From: an uncultured Collinsella sp.
Lineage (GTDB): Bacteria > Actinomycetota > Coriobacteriia > Coriobacteriales > Coriobacteriaceae
NCBI GenBank assembly: GCA_900551815.1
Contig: URXE01000012.1
Span: forward strand, 1 to 39,728
Reading direction: 5' to 3'
DNA: 39,728 nt
This document shows positions 7,813 through 15,327 of this stretch, one piece after another (within the stretch, counting starts at the first letter, position 1; the number at the start of each line of letters is the position of its first letter). A program made the translations under genes and the position numbers. The notes under the pieces are model-generated. The model was not told the DNA's origin and did not search any database. It saw only the letters and a list, made by a program, of their open reading frames with translations.

Positions 7813-8848
7813 TTCCGCCGACCTCGCATCGAGCGAGTCTGCAGATATTCAGCGACGCATCCTCGAGCTCATCGAGGGTGCGTCCTCCATTGCGATTTCG
7901 GGGCATACGTCTCCCGATGGCGACGCCCTGGGCTCTGTGCTGGGTCTGGGCTTATCGCTTATTAAGTTTTTCCCCAACAAGGACATTGCCCTGCTGCTGG
8001 CAGACGATGACCCGGTTCCGCGCATTTACCGCTTTATGGAGGGCGCCGACCGTCTGGTGCCGGCATCTGCGTATACCGGCAATCCGGACCTGTTCATCTC
8101 GGTGGACGTGCCGGTCGTCGAGCGTCTGAACAACTCAGCCGAGGTGCTCCGCCGCTCGTCGCATGTGGTGTGCTTCGATCACCATCCGGCGCGCGAGGAA
8201 TTTGCCGAGCTGAGCCTGAGGTGCGTCGGCGCCGCGGCCTGCGCCATGATCATCGACCGCTTTTTGGACAATTGCGGCATTGTGGCTCGCAACGGTGTCG
8301 CGACCTGCCTGCTGTGCGGCCTGGTGACCGATACCGGTCGTTTTCAGTACCAAAACGCCGATGCCGCTGCGTTCCATGCCGCCTCGCGCCTGGTCGCGCA
8401 CGGTGCCGATCCCGCGCGTGTTGCGCTCGAGGTCTACCAGAGCATGCGCGTAGAGTTCTTGCATCTCAAGTCCATCGTTATGGGCCGCATTAAGACCGTG
8501 GCGCACGGTCGCGTGGCATATAGTTATGCGTACCAGAGCGACCTCGAGGCTTGCGGCGTCACTTCGGATGAGTGCGACGGCCTGGTCGATGTGGTGCGCT
8601 CGGTAATGGGTGTGGAGGTCTGCCTGTTCCTGAAGGGCATTGAGGGCGATACCAAGGTGCGCGGCAACCTGCGCTCCAAGGGCGACCTCGATGTGTCCGA
8701 GATCGCTGCCAACTTTGGCGGTGGCGGGCATCATGCCGCCGCCGGCTTTTCCAACAACGGAACGATTCGCGAGACGCTCGCCGTGGCACTTCCCATGCTG
8801 GCCGAGCTGGTGGGGGAGGATCCCGCTTCGGTGACCGTCGAGCTCTAA
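7805..8848 (+). CDS. DHH-family phosphoesterase, NrnA-like (nanoRNase / pAp phosphatase)
   Basis: NrnA-type enzymes degrade very short RNAs and hydrolyse 3'-phosphoadenosine 5'-phosphate using Mn2+. The 347-residue protein has the DHH signature set: H34 with D38 and D40 in GHTSPDGDALGS, DHHP at 125-128, and the DHHA1 substrate-binding motif GGGGHHAAAGF starting near 305. The frame is open further upstream inside rbfA, but the ATG at 7805, overlapping the rbfA stop, gives the normal N-terminus. The rbfA-nrnA-truB-ribF order is common in Gram-positive bacteria and supports a role in RNA turnover. Cyclic-dinucleotide hydrolysis is possible in related proteins, but there is no GGDEF or membrane part here. 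Confidence 0.88.
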   Translation: MSNSADLASSESADIQRRILELIEGASSIAISGHTSPDGDALGSVLGLGLSLIKFFPNKDIALLLADDDPVPRIYRFMEGADRLVPASAYTGNPDLFISVDVPVVERLNNSAEVLRRSSHVVCFDHHPAREEFAELSLRCVGAAACAMIIDRFLDNCGIVARNGVATCLLCGLVTDTGRFQYQNADAAAFHAASRLVAHGADPARVALEVYQSMRVEFLHLKSIVMGRIKTVAHGRVAYSYAYQSDLEACGVTSDECDGLVDVVRSVMGVEVCLFLKGIEGDTKVRGNLRSKGDLDVSEIAANFGGGGHHAAAGFSNNGTIRETLAVALPMLAELVGEDPASVTVEL

Positions 8849-8863
8849 CATTTTGGATGGTAC

Positions 8864-9796
8864 ATGGCTCGTCGTACGCCTTCTCAATTGAATATGCTGC
8901 TCGCCGTCGATAAGCCGGTGGGCTGTACGTCCCACGACGTGGTATCGCAGTGCCGGCGCGCCCTCCATGAGCGACGCGTCGGCCATGCCGGTACGCTCGA
9001 CCCCATGGCCTCGGGTGTCATGGTGGTGGGCGTGGGCCAGGCGACCCGTCTGCTGGGCATGCTAACCCTCGATACCAAAAGTTATGTCGCCGACATTTCG
9101 TTTGGCGTCGAGACCAACACCGATGACGCGGAGGGCGAGGCCGTTCGCACGGTGCCCGTTGCCCCCGAGCTGCGCGATCTCGCTTACGCCCGTGAGCAGC
9201 TGGCCGCTATGCTTGGCCCGCAGATGCAGGTGCCGCCAGCGTTTTCGGCCATCTCGGTCAATGGCGTTCGCGCCTATAAGAGTGCTCGCGAGGGCAATGC
9301 GGTTGAGTTGCCCCCGCGCCCCGTCGAGGTCTATGCCGCCGACCTGATCGCCGTGAGCGGCGAGGGCGATACGTGCGTCTGGACCGTGGCGTTTTCGGTA
9401 AGCAAAGGCACCTACATTCGCGCGCTCGCTCGCGATCTGGGTCGTGCCTGCGATAGCGCTGCACATATTTCCGCGCTGCGCCGTACGGCCTCCGGCGTGG
9501 TTTCCATTGGCGCCTGTCATGCGGCAGAGGAGCTCTCTGCCGAGACCGCTGCCGGCTTCGCTCTGGATCCCATCGCCGCCCTTGGTGCCACGCGTGTCGA
9601 TTTGCCGGGTAATCTTGCAGACGACCTGCTTTGTGGCCGCCGCATTCCCGTCGAGCGTGCGCTTGTGGACTTCGATGCGTCGAAGGCGCCGTTTGCGCTG
9701 GTGCTCGATGGTGGATTGAAGGCGCTTGCTCGTATCGAGGGCAGCCGCTTTGTGATGGAGCACGTCTTTCCGCAGGCGATCGGCGGTGTTCGATGA
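8864..9796 (+). CDS. truB: tRNA pseudouridine(55) synthase TruB
   Basis: TruB isomerises U55 to pseudouridine in the T-loop of tRNAs. The 310-residue protein opens with the family motif LLAVDKPVGCTSHDVV and contains the catalytic Asp46 in RVGHAGTLDPMASGV. The second conserved block (SKGTYIRALARDLG) and a C-terminal PUA-like region are also present. GGATGG lies before the ATG. The stop overlaps the start of ribF (ATGA), implying coupled translation. The product acts on the same tRNA pool as the synthetases in this window. Confidence 0.95.
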   Translation: MARRTPSQLNMLLAVDKPVGCTSHDVVSQCRRALHERRVGHAGTLDPMASGVMVVGVGQATRLLGMLTLDTKSYVADISFGVETNTDDAEGEAVRTVPVAPELRDLAYAREQLAAMLGPQMQVPPAFSAISVNGVRAYKSAREGNAVELPPRPVEVYAADLIAVSGEGDTCVWTVAFSVSKGTYIRALARDLGRACDSAAHISALRRTASGVVSIGACHAAEELSAETAAGFALDPIAALGATRVDLPGNLADDLLCGRRIPVERALVDFDASKAPFALVLDGGLKALARIEGSRFVMEHVFPQAIGGVR

Positions 9797-10800
9797 TGCT
9801 GGCGCCCCACGAGCTCGCGCGTATTTTTTTCGCGGGTGAGTTGGATGAGGCCCGTATCGTTTCTGCCGATGCTTTTGATGGGTGCGAGTTCTTGGGTGCC
9901 GCTTCGATCGCCATTGGCGTGTTTGATGGCGTACATCGTGGGCACCAAGAGCTGATCGATGCGGTTATTCGCGATGCGCATGATCACGGCAGCAAAGCGG
10001 TCGTGGTCACCTTCGATCCTGATCCGGACGTCGTGGTGAGTCCTTCGCCCGCTCAAAAATTGATGACGACGGCCGACCGCTTGCATGCCCTGGCTCAAAC
10101 CGGGGTCGATGCGGTGGTGGCCGTTCCCTTTACGCCTGCTGTGGCGGCACTCGACCATGTCGGGTTTCTGGCGCTTTTGTCGCGCGTTGTCGACATTCGC
10201 TCCATTCGTGTAGGCAGCGACTTTAGGCTCGGCCGCGGCGGTGCTTCGGGCGTTGCCGAGATGCGTGCCTGGGGCACTGAGCGTGGGGTTGACGTTTACG
10301 GTCACGATCTACTCTGCGTTAACGGGCAGACCATCTGCGCCACGCGCATCCGCCATGAGCTGGGTCAGGGTCATGTGGAGCTGGCTGCCGAGCTTCTTGG
10401 CCGTCCCTATATGCTGCGCGGCGTTGTGGCTGCTGGCCGTCACGAGGGTTCCGATATGGGCTTTCCCACGGCAAACATCCAGGTGCCCGATGGCATCCAA
10501 GTGCCTGCCGATGGCGTCTATGAGGGTCTGGTGCTGGTCGACGATACCGTATGGCCTGCTGCCGTCAACGTGGGGCTGCCGCCGACGTATGCCGACGATG
10601 CCGCCTCGGCGCATCTCGAAGCCAACTTGATCGGCTATGCGGGCGACCTGTATGGCGCTTCCGTGTCGCTGGCGTTTACGCGCTGGCTGCGTCCGTCTCG
10701 CGTGTTCGATTCCCTGGACGAGTTGATCGCGACCGTCGAGGGTAATATCGACGATATCCGTCATAACTTGGGTGAGCAGGGGGTGAGTGTCCGTGATTAG
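9793..10800 (+). CDS. ribF: Bifunctional riboflavin kinase / FAD synthetase
   Basis: RibF converts riboflavin to FMN and then to FAD. The 335-residue protein has an N-terminal nucleotidyltransferase domain with GVFDGVHRGH at 42-51 (HxGH class) and a TRIR motif near 178. The C-terminal flavokinase domain carries GFPTAN (223-228) and the NVGLPPTY block. Two tandem ATGs occur at 9793 and 9796; the first overlaps the truB stop by 4 nt. The longer upstream frame inside truB is not a credible N-terminus. The 3' end overlaps dnaG, so truB, ribF and dnaG are probably cotranscribed. The usual rpsO and pnp neighbours are not here. Confidence 0.94.
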   Translation: MMLAPHELARIFFAGELDEARIVSADAFDGCEFLGAASIAIGVFDGVHRGHQELIDAVIRDAHDHGSKAVVVTFDPDPDVVVSPSPAQKLMTTADRLHALAQTGVDAVVAVPFTPAVAALDHVGFLALLSRVVDIRSIRVGSDFRLGRGGASGVAEMRAWGTERGVDVYGHDLLCVNGQTICATRIRHELGQGHVELAAELLGRPYMLRGVVAAGRHEGSDMGFPTANIQVPDGIQVPADGVYEGLVLVDDTVWPAAVNVGLPPTYADDAASAHLEANLIGYAGDLYGASVSLAFTRWLRPSRVFDSLDELIATVEGNIDDIRHNLGEQGVSVRD

Positions 10801-12922
10801 CGATGAGGAAAAAGATCAGGTACGCGCGGCGTCGGACCTAGTTGCCATCGTGCAGGAAACGGTTGAGCTCAAGCCCCGCGGCCATGAGTTTTGGGGCTGC
10901 TGCCCGTTTCATGGCGAAAAGACCCCATCGTTTCACATTATCCCTGCTACGCAGGTGTGGCACTGCTTTGGCTGCGGCGAGGGCGGCGACGTCTTTACCT
11001 ATATCATGAAGCGTGAGAACCTGAGTTTTCCCGAGTCGATCCGCTATTTGGCTGATCGTGCGGGCATTGAACTGCACGATACCGGTGCGCAGCGCGATCG
11101 CGGCACCAAGCGTGCCCGCATCTACGACCTGTGCGCCGAGACAGCTCAGTTCTACCACACCATGCTTATGCGCGGTAAGGACAGCCGTCCGCGCGAGTAC
11201 TTTGCCAGTCGTGGCATGGGCGGAGATGTCTGTCGCCGCTACTGCCTGGGCTTTGCGCCGGGTCGCAACATGCTGGTATCGCACCTGTCGCAGGCGGGCT
11301 TTACCCCGCAGGAGATGATTGACGCCAATGTGGCCGTGAGCCGCGGGCGCGGGCAGCTCGCGGACCGCTTTTATGACCGCGTGATGTTTCCCATCTTTGA
11401 TGAGCAGGGTCACAATATCGCCTTTGGCGGGCGCATCATGGGCGATGGTCAGCCTAAGTACCTCAACACCGCCGAGACGAGCGTGTTTCATAAAAAGCGA
11501 AACCTCTATGGCTTTAACTGGGCCAAGGAGTTTATCGTTGCGCAGGATACCGCCATCGTGGTGGAGGGCTATACCGACTGCATCGCCTGCTGGGATGCAG
11601 GGATCAAAAACGTCGTCGCCACGCTGGGCACAGCACTTACGGAGCATCATGTAAAGACGCTTACCCGTTTTGCCAAGCGCATTGTATATATGTTCGATGG
11701 CGACGCCGCCGGCCAAAAGGCCGCCCGTCGCGCGATTCAGTTTATCGAGCAGGATTCGATGGATCTTCGCTGCGTGGTGTTGCCCGACGGCAACGACCCC
11801 ATGGAGTTCATCACCGCGCATGGTGGCGAGGCACTGCAGGCGCGCATCGATGCTGCCGAGCCCCTCATGGACTTTGTGTACCGCTCGCTACAGGAGTCGA
11901 GTGACATTACCACGCCGGGCGGTCGTGCCAAGGCGCTCGAGGACGCACTGACGCTCATCTATCCGCTGCGCGACAGCTACATGATCGACACATACTTTAT
12001 CCAGATTGCCGACCTGTTGGGTTTGGACCTGGAGACCGTGCGCGCGAGTTCGGGCCGCGTGTTTCGCGATGTCGCCAAGCGTGAGGATGCCGAGCGACGG
12101 CGTGAGCAGAGCTACGAGCGTCAACGCGCGCAAGCTGAGCGCGCGGGCGGTTCGCAGGGACGAAGCTCGGGCGGCGGTGCGGCTGGTGCGCGCAGTGCCG
12201 GTCGCGGTGCCTGGGCCGCGGGTGCGACGCCGCCGGTGTCCGCACCGGTCGAGGAGGACCCGTACGACTACGTTCCGCTTGATGCCTATGGGGCCGCACC
12301 GGTGGAGGTCGACGAGGACCTGCCGCCAATCGATGTGCCAGTGGGGATGGAAAGCGCTGCGCCCGTTGCCGATAGCTCAAGCGCGGCGGCAGCTCCGTCG
12401 ATGCCGATTGTTTTGACCGATCTGGAGCGGAAATCCCTGGCGGGGGAGCGCGAGCTGCTGACGATGCTCACGAGCTACCCCGATCTGTTCCGCACGTATG
12501 CCGATCGCATTTGTTCTATCGAGTGGGTCGATCCGCGTCACGAGTCCATTGCGTGGGCCGTGCTCGCGACGCCACCGGGAACCGATCCTGCGGCCTGCAT
12601 GGATGCGGCGCGCGCGGTGTGTCCCGAGGCGGCGTCGCTTGTCAGCGCCGGACGCATCTCGGCAACGAGTAAGCACCCGACCGAGACGAACATCGTCTTT
12701 ATGCTCGATACGCTCGAGCTCTACACCATCAAACGTCGCATGCGAGCCGCACAGGCCAAGTTGCGTCAGGACCGTTCACTCGACGATGAGGCCCGTCGCG
12801 TGCTGACGATGCAGGCGGTGCAAGATTCACAGCGCCAGCGCGAGCTCCAAAAGTCGATCGGTGGCGTGGCCGACCCGTTCCGTTTGATCGGTTTGGAGAC
12901 CGCAGGTGCCGATCAGGCCTAG
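10793..12922 (+). CDS. dnaG: DNA primase DnaG
   Basis: DnaG makes RNA primers for replication. With the GTG at 10793 the protein is 709 residues, starting MISDEEKDQVR. The zinc-binding domain has C37-x2-H40-x17-C58-x2-C61. The catalytic core follows, with the TOPRIM motif VVEGYTD and the acidic YMFDGDAAGQKAA. A Gly/Ala/Ser-rich linker (about 445-540) precedes the C-terminal helicase-interaction region. A GTG two codons earlier (10787) is also in frame, but AGGGGG at 10778-10783 is better spaced for 10793. The start lies within the 3' end of ribF. Pairing dnaG with rpoD recalls the macromolecular-synthesis operon, but here rpsU is absent and a separate rpoD promoter seems present. Confidence 0.95.
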   Translation: MISDEEKDQVRAASDLVAIVQETVELKPRGHEFWGCCPFHGEKTPSFHIIPATQVWHCFGCGEGGDVFTYIMKRENLSFPESIRYLADRAGIELHDTGAQRDRGTKRARIYDLCAETAQFYHTMLMRGKDSRPREYFASRGMGGDVCRRYCLGFAPGRNMLVSHLSQAGFTPQEMIDANVAVSRGRGQLADRFYDRVMFPIFDEQGHNIAFGGRIMGDGQPKYLNTAETSVFHKKRNLYGFNWAKEFIVAQDTAIVVEGYTDCIACWDAGIKNVVATLGTALTEHHVKTLTRFAKRIVYMFDGDAAGQKAARRAIQFIEQDSMDLRCVVLPDGNDPMEFITAHGGEALQARIDAAEPLMDFVYRSLQESSDITTPGGRAKALEDALTLIYPLRDSYMIDTYFIQIADLLGLDLETVRASSGRVFRDVAKREDAERRREQSYERQRAQAERAGGSQGRSSGGGAAGARSAGRGAWAAGATPPVSAPVEEDPYDYVPLDAYGAAPVEVDEDLPPIDVPVGMESAAPVADSSSAAAAPSMPIVLTDLERKSLAGERELLTMLTSYPDLFRTYADRICSIEWVDPRHESIAWAVLATPPGTDPAACMDAARAVCPEAASLVSAGRISATSKHPTETNIVFMLDTLELYTIKRRMRAAQAKLRQDRSLDDEARRVLTMQAVQDSQRQRELQKSIGGVADPFRLIGLETAGADQA

Positions 12923-12991
12923 ATGTTGTGGTCAACCAGCGTATTCTCGCCTATATCCTGTCTTTATTTTGGGTATAGAGGTCTACGTGTG

Positions 12992-13000
12992 TGCTAAAGT
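12992..13000 (+). promoter_or_regulatory. Candidate rpoD promoter (extended -10)
   Basis: TGCTAAAGT fits TGn plus a -10 hexamer, 32 nt before the GTG of rpoD, in the 110-nt gap after dnaG. No convincing -35 box is present, as expected of extended -10 promoters. It would let the sigma factor be made independently of dnaG. Confidence 0.4.
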
Positions 13001-13032
13001 ATTGAGTCCTGTGGACTACGAAGGGAGAATCT

Positions 13033-14376
13033 GTGCCAAAAAAGACTGAGAGCACGGGTACTGGGCTGGAATCCTACGTTGCAAAGCTCATGGGCAACGG
13101 CTCAAACAGGACTTCGGTAACCGAGGACGAGATTCAGGTCGCCCTGAAGGATATCGATGTTACTGATGAGCAGCTCAACGCGGTGTATTCCGCGCTGCGC
13201 AACAGCGGCATCCAGATTATCTCCGCGAGCGGAAACGACGACGCCCCGATGGGCGTCGACGATGACGATAACGATACCGACGATTTCGATGACGATGACG
13301 AGCACGATTCCGGCTCGCTTGACGATCACGAGCTTAAGATGGCCCGCCAGGCCGACGCCGAGATGGGCTCTTCCAAGAGCAAGAAGAAGCGCACCGTGCG
13401 CACGTCTCGTTCGCGTTCGCGCGTGCGCGGCATCGATGCCTCCACGGTGATGCTGACCGGCGACCCGGTTCGTATGTACCTCAAGGAGATCGGCAAAGTC
13501 GACCTGCTGACCGCATCTGAAGAGGTCGATCTGGCCATGAAGATCGAGGCCGGTCTCGATGCTACCGAGAAGCTCGAGGCTGCCGATGCAGGCGAGATCG
13601 AACTTACACGCGCCGAGATGCGTCGTCTTACGCGTATTGAGAACGTTGGTCTTGAGGCCAAGCAGGCGCTTATCAGCGCAAACCTGCGTCTGGTCGTCTC
13701 CATCGCCAAGCGCTATGTCGGCCGTGGCATGCTGTTCCTGGATCTGATCCAGGAGGGCAACCTCGGTCTGATCCGCGCCGTCGAGAAGTTCGACTACCAG
13801 AAGGGCTTCAAGTTCTCCACGTACGCCACGTGGTGGATCCGTCAGGCCATTACGCGCGCTATTGCCGACCAGGCCCGCACCATCCGTATTCCCGTGCACA
13901 TGGTTGAGACCATCAACAAGCTCGTTCGCGTGCAGCGCCAGCTCCTCCAGGACCTGGGTCGCGACCCGACCCCCGAGGAGATCGGTGCCGAGATGGACAT
14001 GAGCGCCGACCGCGTCCGTGAGATCCAGAAGATTTCGCAGGAGCCCGTGTCGCTCGAGACCCCGATCGGCGAGGAAGAGGATTCCCAGCTGGGCGACTTC
14101 ATCGAGGATTCCCATGCTATCGTTCCGCCCGATGCCGCCAGCTTTTCCATGCTGCAGGAGCAGCTCACCCAGGTTCTCGATTCGCTTGCCGATCGTGAGC
14201 GCAAGGTTATCGAGCTGCGCTTTGGTCTTGTCGACGGACATCCCCGCACGCTCGAGGAAGTCGGTCGCGAGTTTGGCGTCACGCGCGAGCGTATCCGCCA
14301 GATCGAGTCCAAGACCCTGGCCAAGCTCCGCCACCCGAGCCGCTCGAGCAAGCTCAAGGACTACATCGAGTCTTAG
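13033..14376 (+). CDS. rpoD: Primary RNA polymerase sigma factor (RpoD / SigA)
   Basis: This is the housekeeping sigma factor, directing RNA polymerase to -35/-10 promoters. The 447-residue protein starts at a GTG with AAGGGAGA upstream. An N-terminal sigma 1.1-like region is followed by a very acidic stretch (Asp-rich, about 75-100) and then a Lys/Arg/Ser-rich stretch (about 115-135). Region 1.2 begins DPVRMYLKEIG. Region 2 is complete (SANLRLVVSIAKRYVGRGM, FLDLIQEGN, STYATWWIRQAITRAIADQ). Region 3 and region 4.2 with the helix-turn-helix (TLEEVGREFGVTRERIRQIE) end the protein. The full 2.3-2.4 core and C-terminal KLRHPSRS identify the primary sigma factor rather than an alternative one. Confidence 0.97.
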   Translation: MPKKTESTGTGLESYVAKLMGNGSNRTSVTEDEIQVALKDIDVTDEQLNAVYSALRNSGIQIISASGNDDAPMGVDDDDNDTDDFDDDDEHDSGSLDDHELKMARQADAEMGSSKSKKKRTVRTSRSRSRVRGIDASTVMLTGDPVRMYLKEIGKVDLLTASEEVDLAMKIEAGLDATEKLEAADAGEIELTRAEMRRLTRIENVGLEAKQALISANLRLVVSIAKRYVGRGMLFLDLIQEGNLGLIRAVEKFDYQKGFKFSTYATWWIRQAITRAIADQARTIRIPVHMVETINKLVRVQRQLLQDLGRDPTPEEIGAEMDMSADRVREIQKISQEPVSLETPIGEEEDSQLGDFIEDSHAIVPPDAASFSMLQEQLTQVLDSLADRERKVIELRFGLVDGHPRTLEEVGREFGVTRERIRQIESKTLAKLRHPSRSSKLKDYIES

Positions 14377-14377
14377 T

Positions 14378-14407
14378 AGTTACGGCGTTTTATCAAACGC
14401 CGTAACT
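14378..14407. repeat. Perfect 13-bp hairpin right after rpoD
   Basis: AGTTACGGCGTTT and AAACGCCGTAACT form a perfect 13-bp stem with a 4-nt loop, starting one base after the rpoD stop. No T tract follows, so it is more likely an mRNA 3'-end stabiliser or REP-like palindrome than the main terminator. Confidence 0.65.
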
Positions 14408-14419
14408 GGTCGACGCTGC

Positions 14420-14519
14420 GCGGGCACCAGAGCGACAACTTGTCATTCAAAGAGGACGGCATGACCAGAAGGTCTATGCCGTCCTCTTTTCATGCCAATT
14501 TGTTCACTCTGGTGCCCGC
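14420..14519. repeat. 100-nt nested palindrome downstream of rpoD
   Basis: Outer arms GCGGGCACCAGAG (14420-14432) and CTCTGGTGCCCGC (14507-14519) are perfect 13-bp inverted repeats. The middle segments pair imperfectly (about 12 of 18 bases). The core (14451-14487) is a near-perfect 16-bp stem. The whole element can fold into one long hairpin about 48 bp tall. It may be a miniature inverted-repeat element, a long bidirectional terminator or a structured RNA; its copy number cannot be judged here. Confidence 0.6.
14451..14490 (+). terminator. Intrinsic terminator of rpoD
   Basis: AGAGGACGGCATGACC pairs with GGTC and ATGCCGTCCTCT (a 16-bp stem with one bulged T and a 4-nt loop), followed by a short T run. 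An A-rich flank on the other side would let it work on both strands. It is the core of the larger 100-nt palindrome. Confidence 0.85.
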
Positions 14520-14616
14520 TCGCTGGCATTGTCAAAACATCGGCGTTTCCGTTGCTGGTGCCGGCAGTTAGGCCGTCCCCAAGGGATCATGGCGAGAAAA
14601 TTTCTTAAAAAAGTTC

Positions 14617-14644
14617 TTGCCCTTCGCCCAATCGTCCGTATAAT
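14617..14644 (+). promoter_or_regulatory. Promoter of tRNA-Asn
   Basis: TTGCCC (14617-14622) and a perfect TATAAT (14639-14644) are spaced by 16 bp. The AT-rich run AAAATTTCTTAAAAAAG just upstream (14597-14613) resembles an UP element, as expected of a strong stable-RNA promoter. The start would be near 14651, about 24 nt before the tRNA. Between the rpoD terminator and this promoter (14520-14596) nothing else is recognisable. Confidence 0.8.
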
Positions 14645-14674
14645 AAACTTCGTTGCTTGAGAGCACGCACCTAT

Positions 14675-14749
14675 TCCTCGGTAGCTCAATGGTAGAGCAC
14701 GCGGCTGTTAACCGCGCTGTTGTAGGTTCGAGTCCTACCCGGGGAGCCA
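14675..14749 (+). tRNA. tRNA-Asn (anticodon GTT)
   Basis: The cloverleaf is complete. The acceptor stem pairs TCCTCGG with CCGGGGA (one G-U), the D arm GCTC/GAGC, the anticodon stem CGCGG/CCGCG around the loop CTGTTAA (anticodon GTT), and the T arm GTAGG/CCTAC with loop TTCGAGT. Discriminator G is followed by an encoded CCA. The length is 75 nt including CCA. It has its own promoter and terminator. Confidence 0.97.
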
Positions 14750-14755
14750 GGTTTT

Positions 14756-14785
14756 AAAACCCGTCGCTTATGCGGCGGGTTTTTT
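14756..14785 (+). terminator. Terminator of tRNA-Asn
   Basis: AACCCGTCGC and GCGGCGGGTT form a 10-bp stem (one G-U pair) with a TTAT loop, followed by a T run to 14785, just after the tRNA 3' end. The remaining gap up to the Asp23 gene (14786-14943) holds only a weak TAAAAT -10 candidate at 14882-14887. Confidence 0.9.
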
Positions 14786-14943
14786 CATGCCGCGATCGCC
14801 GGTGGCGAACGTTGCCGTATCAACATTTCGTGTCGAGGATGTAATCGCGAACCCCGTGGCCTTAACATGGCGCGGTCGTTGTAAAATGTTGGAATGATTG
14901 CTCCCACGACATGGTGCCGCGAGCACCAGAAAAGGAGATTCTT

Positions 14944-15300
14944 GTGTCTGAGACCATTAACGGCAGCCTGAGCGTCTCGAACGACGTTATTGCCGATATT
15001 GCCGGTTATGCCGCGATGACGTGCTACGGCGTCGTCGGTATGGCCGAACAGCTGCAGGGCGCCGAGAGCGTGCGCCTGCTTGCCGGCCAGCGCCTCCGCA
15101 AGGGCGTGCTTGTTTCCGCCGACGAGAACGGCCTTACGGTCGACCTTCACGTCGTGCTCGAGAACGGCGTCAACATGAAGTCCGTCTGCCACAATCTTTC
15201 GAGCTCCGTCGCCTTCACCCTGCAGGAGATCGCCCAAATCGATCCCGCCAGCCTTAAGATCGGCATTCACATCGACGCGCTCAAGAGCCGTCTGAACTAG
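14944..15300 (+). CDS. Asp23/Gls24 family envelope stress protein
   Basis: This is a 118-residue Asp23/Gls24 (DUF322) protein: it opens NGSLSVSNDVIADIAGYAAMTCYGVVGMA and ends in an alpha/beta domain with DLHVVLENGVNM and INP-like DPASLKIGIHID. Family members are small, membrane-associated or cytoplasmic proteins linked to alkaline or envelope stress; the biochemical role is unclear. The start is GTG at 14944 with AAGGAGA five bases upstream; an in-frame ATG at 14911 lacks a good ribosome site. The gene sits 27 nt before fakA, the same pairing as yloU-yloV in Bacillus. Confidence 0.88.
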   Translation: MSETINGSLSVSNDVIADIAGYAAMTCYGVVGMAEQLQGAESVRLLAGQRLRKGVLVSADENGLTVDLHVVLENGVNMKSVCHNLSSSVAFTLQEIAQIDPASLKIGIHIDALKSRLN

Positions 15301-15327
15301 CATCCGAATACGGAGATTTCATCACTT

